Shown here: piece by piece, positions 61,371-64,000 of the stretch | How the letters are laid out: each line of letters starts with the position of its first letter | How positions within the stretch are numbered: position 1 is the stretch's first letter | Assembly: GCA_013397865.1 (NCBI GenBank) | Contig: VZTI01004805.1 | Coordinates: 1,058,607 to 1,122,606 of the forward strand | Direction: 5' to 3' | Length of the DNA stretch: 64,000 nucleotides | From: Struthidea cinerea | Taxonomy: Eukaryota > Chordata > Aves > Passeriformes > Corcoracidae | Notes under the pieces: model-generated | What the model saw: the letters and a program-made list of their open reading frames with translations, nothing else | Database searches by the model: none | What the model was told of the DNA's origin: nothing | Translations under genes and position numbers: made by a program

Positions 61371-64000
61371 AAAGAGAGAAATAAAATGTTTTTGGTGGGA
61401 CTTTGCAGAAAGGTTAATAAAGAGAGAGACTTACCCAGAGAGCTAAGCTATGAATAAACTAAATGCACGTATGGCGTGTACTTTATGACTCCACTGCGGA
61501 CTTTAAATTGTCTTATTAACCATTACTGAAGGAGTATTTATGAAAGAAGTGAAAGAGAAGATAAGCTTCTTGCTCTACTAGTCTTGAAAACACTTTGCTA
61601 TAGTTTTCTAAACTTTTTATTACTTTATTAATTCACATTATAAGTAAGAGCTTCATGCAGACAGTTTAGTTATGAATATGTTGATTTCCTGAAGTTACTA
61701 TGTTATGAAGACTCTACGGCAAGTAACTTAATTTATTGTATCTCTGAACTTTATAGTTCATTGCAAATTATATCTGTTGCAGAAAGATAACTGGCATGGG
61801 GCAGTGAAACCAGATGCTTTCTTTTAAATTTGGAAGGATGAGAAATTGTGAGATTAGTAAATTACATATTTTGTCATCACACCTCTGCCAGGTAAAATAG
61901 TATATTGTTTGAGATCTAAAAGCTGGAAAGTATCTTTTCCTGATGTGAATAAAGGAGATTTTAAACCAGACTATTATTTTTGCAATATTATCTTTGAAGA
62001 AGTATGATGAAATTACATTTCAAATACAGATTATTATTATTGTTTTGTTTGTTTTTTTTAACGTAGCTGTGTTTTTTTTTCCACTTGCAAAGACAATATG
62101 AGAAAGAGTAGGAAAACAAATTTTAAATGTCATTTTCTGGGGTTAGGAAAGCTTGCTTTTATACCTAAAGAAAAAGTTTCAGTGAGGTACCTGTTATGGC
62201 ACCTTTTTGTACTGGATCTTGAGACAAATTTAGCTAGTGACCACCTTTAGAAAAGACACATTAGTTCTGTGTAGCTAGGAAATTCACCAGGTAAATTGTT
62301 TGTAGAAAAGTATGAAAATAATAATATATTTAATGAAGGATGTTTAGAAGTTGTAGTAAGTTAAACCTCAAGGTAGTCTCTCTTAGGTAAAGTAAAACTT
62401 TTTTCACTTCCAGAATTTTTATTTAACTATACTTTGTTTAAACAAAACAAATCTTGCCCAATATTGTATAATACATTAAACTTCTGTTTGCTGACCTGAG
62501 AAAGACCAGCCAAATACAGGTTTATTTAATGGTTTTAATAGACTTATTTTCTTTCTGACTGTAAAAGTGATGTTAGGTATCTGCTATGCCTACAAAATAT
62601 GAAGTCTAGCAAATTTTTCAAATAAAAATGCAAGGAAACCAAAGATAAAATATTGCTAGATAGCACCAGTAACCACTAGATCCAGCAAGGAATTATTTTC
62701 TGTGTAAAAGGCAAAAGAATAAATTCTATATATTGGGACTGCTAAGTAGTACATGTAGGTAGAAATTCTTGTTATGGTCCTTTGTAGTTTGTTCTAGTGA
62801 CATTCACTGACTCCATGAAATTTCTTCAGTTCACAGTGATTTTCTCAAGTTTCAGAAGCAGAGGGTTCTGGTTTTAAACTGGAAAATGGGATACAGATTG
62901 AATTGACAAGAAGGTAACATTAGATAGTGATGTAGCATCAGTTAGTAAAAGTAATGCATAGGTATTACTTATATACCCTTACATAGTAAAAGGCAGCATC
63001 AGGTAATGTTACATAGGCAATTTCAAAATTTCTCTTTTCATAGAGGCAAGATACTCATATTTCCTTTAAATTGTTTAAACTTCGTTTCACATTACTTAAT
63101 TTTCAGGTAATTTTGACATAGTTCATAGTTTATAGTTCTGTTTATGCTGTGCAGTTAAGTGGGTAATTTTATTATTTAAGTATATTATGTTAATCTGTTT
63201 TAAATGAATTTTCAAGGGAAAGCTTCAACTCATTTCCTTATTAAAAGAAATAAAAGAATCCTATCTCTGTGAATGTTTTAGGGAGCTTGCCAGAACTTGT
63301 ATTATATGGAGTAATGATTTCCTAGATAATTAAAAATATTTCAGAACTCTGAAAGTCTCTTCTTTTTTGTTTTGTGTTTGTTTTTGTCTTTTCCCTTTTT
63401 CTTTCCTACCCATCTCTCTTTCTGTTTAAAAAGATTTCTTGTGAATCTGACAATTAAGACTATGCTGAGGGACATTTCTTGCTTTTCTGTGAGTGTAAGG
63501 TGGACGATCTTGAGTGTTATGAACAACCATAGCTTCACTGAACTGTTTTAGAGGCTACCTGCCAGTCATCTGATTCAATGTATTAAATTTTTTGTGTCTT
63601 GTTTCAGAACCACATCTGTCTCTTTTTTTTTTTTTGTAATTAAGTTGTCCACATAGAAACTGTGGTTTCTGCTTCTGTGTTGAACAGCACTCTCAGTGCT
63701 TGTGTAAAAATGTATTGGGTGGTTTGGTTGGTTCAGTTGTGGGGATTTTTTTTAGTTAAATCTGGCTTAGTTGTATCGTTGACATGGAAACAGAGAGGTT
63801 TTTGCTGCATATGTGTAGGGTCTTTTCTGCCATGCAGAAAGGTTTGGAGTTTGAGTTAATTCTTCTCCAGGGATTCCTTCCTCTGTTATGAGAATATAGG
63901 TGACAGCATCAAGGTCATCTGGTTAGTGAATAAGAAAACAATATTAAAGGCTTGTGTTGGGTGCTTAGCTCTAGAAGGGAACCATAGATCTAATGGAATG
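61371..64000. other. unique AT-rich DNA, no gene seen
   Basis: No gene or transposon recognised. A T-rich run with 'gttttgtttgttttttt' lies at about 62041-62059 and a T run at 63624-63636. The frames at 63341-63538 (-) and 63662-63859 (+) show no known domain. Confidence 0.5.

Overview
This window looks like gene-poor vertebrate nuclear DNA from a bird, very probably from Neoaves. The evidence is the repeat content. There are several 5'-truncated CR1 (chicken repeat 1) LINE copies with the typical 3' tails. There are also two solo long terminal repeats (LTRs) of avian endogenous retroviruses, one starting near 'tggctgggatagagttaa' and the other containing 'agagatcactcagcaatt'. The base composition is AT-rich and CpG-poor. 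A/T- and G/T-rich simple sequence is scattered throughout, and there is one assembly gap of 74 N. I see no bacterial, plasmid or phage features, no tRNA or rRNA, and no complete protein-coding gene.

Layout. Positions 1-7.8 kb are mostly unique AT-rich DNA with one degraded antisense CR1 piece near 2.0-2.2 kb. Positions 7.8-21 kb hold most of the recent transposon load: a solo LTR (+) at 7.79-8.38 kb, CR1 copies (-) at 11.2-11.9 and 13.0-13.35 kb, a CR1 tail (+) at 15.5 kb, a second solo LTR (-) at 16.0-17.1 kb, a CR1 (+) at 17.8-18.4 kb and the best-preserved CR1 (-) at 20.1-21.0 kb. Positions 21-32 kb are mostly unique. They include an unassigned block of higher GC at 27.5-28.6 kb carrying a 22-bp triplication, and an older CR1 (-) at 31.85-32.45 kb. 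From 32.5 to 57.3 kb there is almost no transposon I can recognise, only simple repeats and the G/T-rich gap at 54.6-54.9 kb. An ancient L3/CR1-like relic (+) lies at about 57.3-57.8 kb. The last 6 kb are unique, with one conspicuous CpG-rich patch at 61.1-61.37 kb that ends in a good splice-donor match.

No genes can be shown to work together here. The only coding relics are broken fragments of CR1 ORF2 (reverse transcriptase side). The long open frames elsewhere look like chance frames, or frames running antisense through repeats. The window is best read as an intergenic desert or part of a very long intron. The items most worth checking are the CpG-rich patch at 61.1-61.37 kb, the unassigned block at 27.5-28.6 kb, and the transposon-poor 25 kb from 32.5 to 57.3 kb. 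I found no convincing undescribed biological system. Family calls come from recognising consensus-like text by eye, not from a database search.
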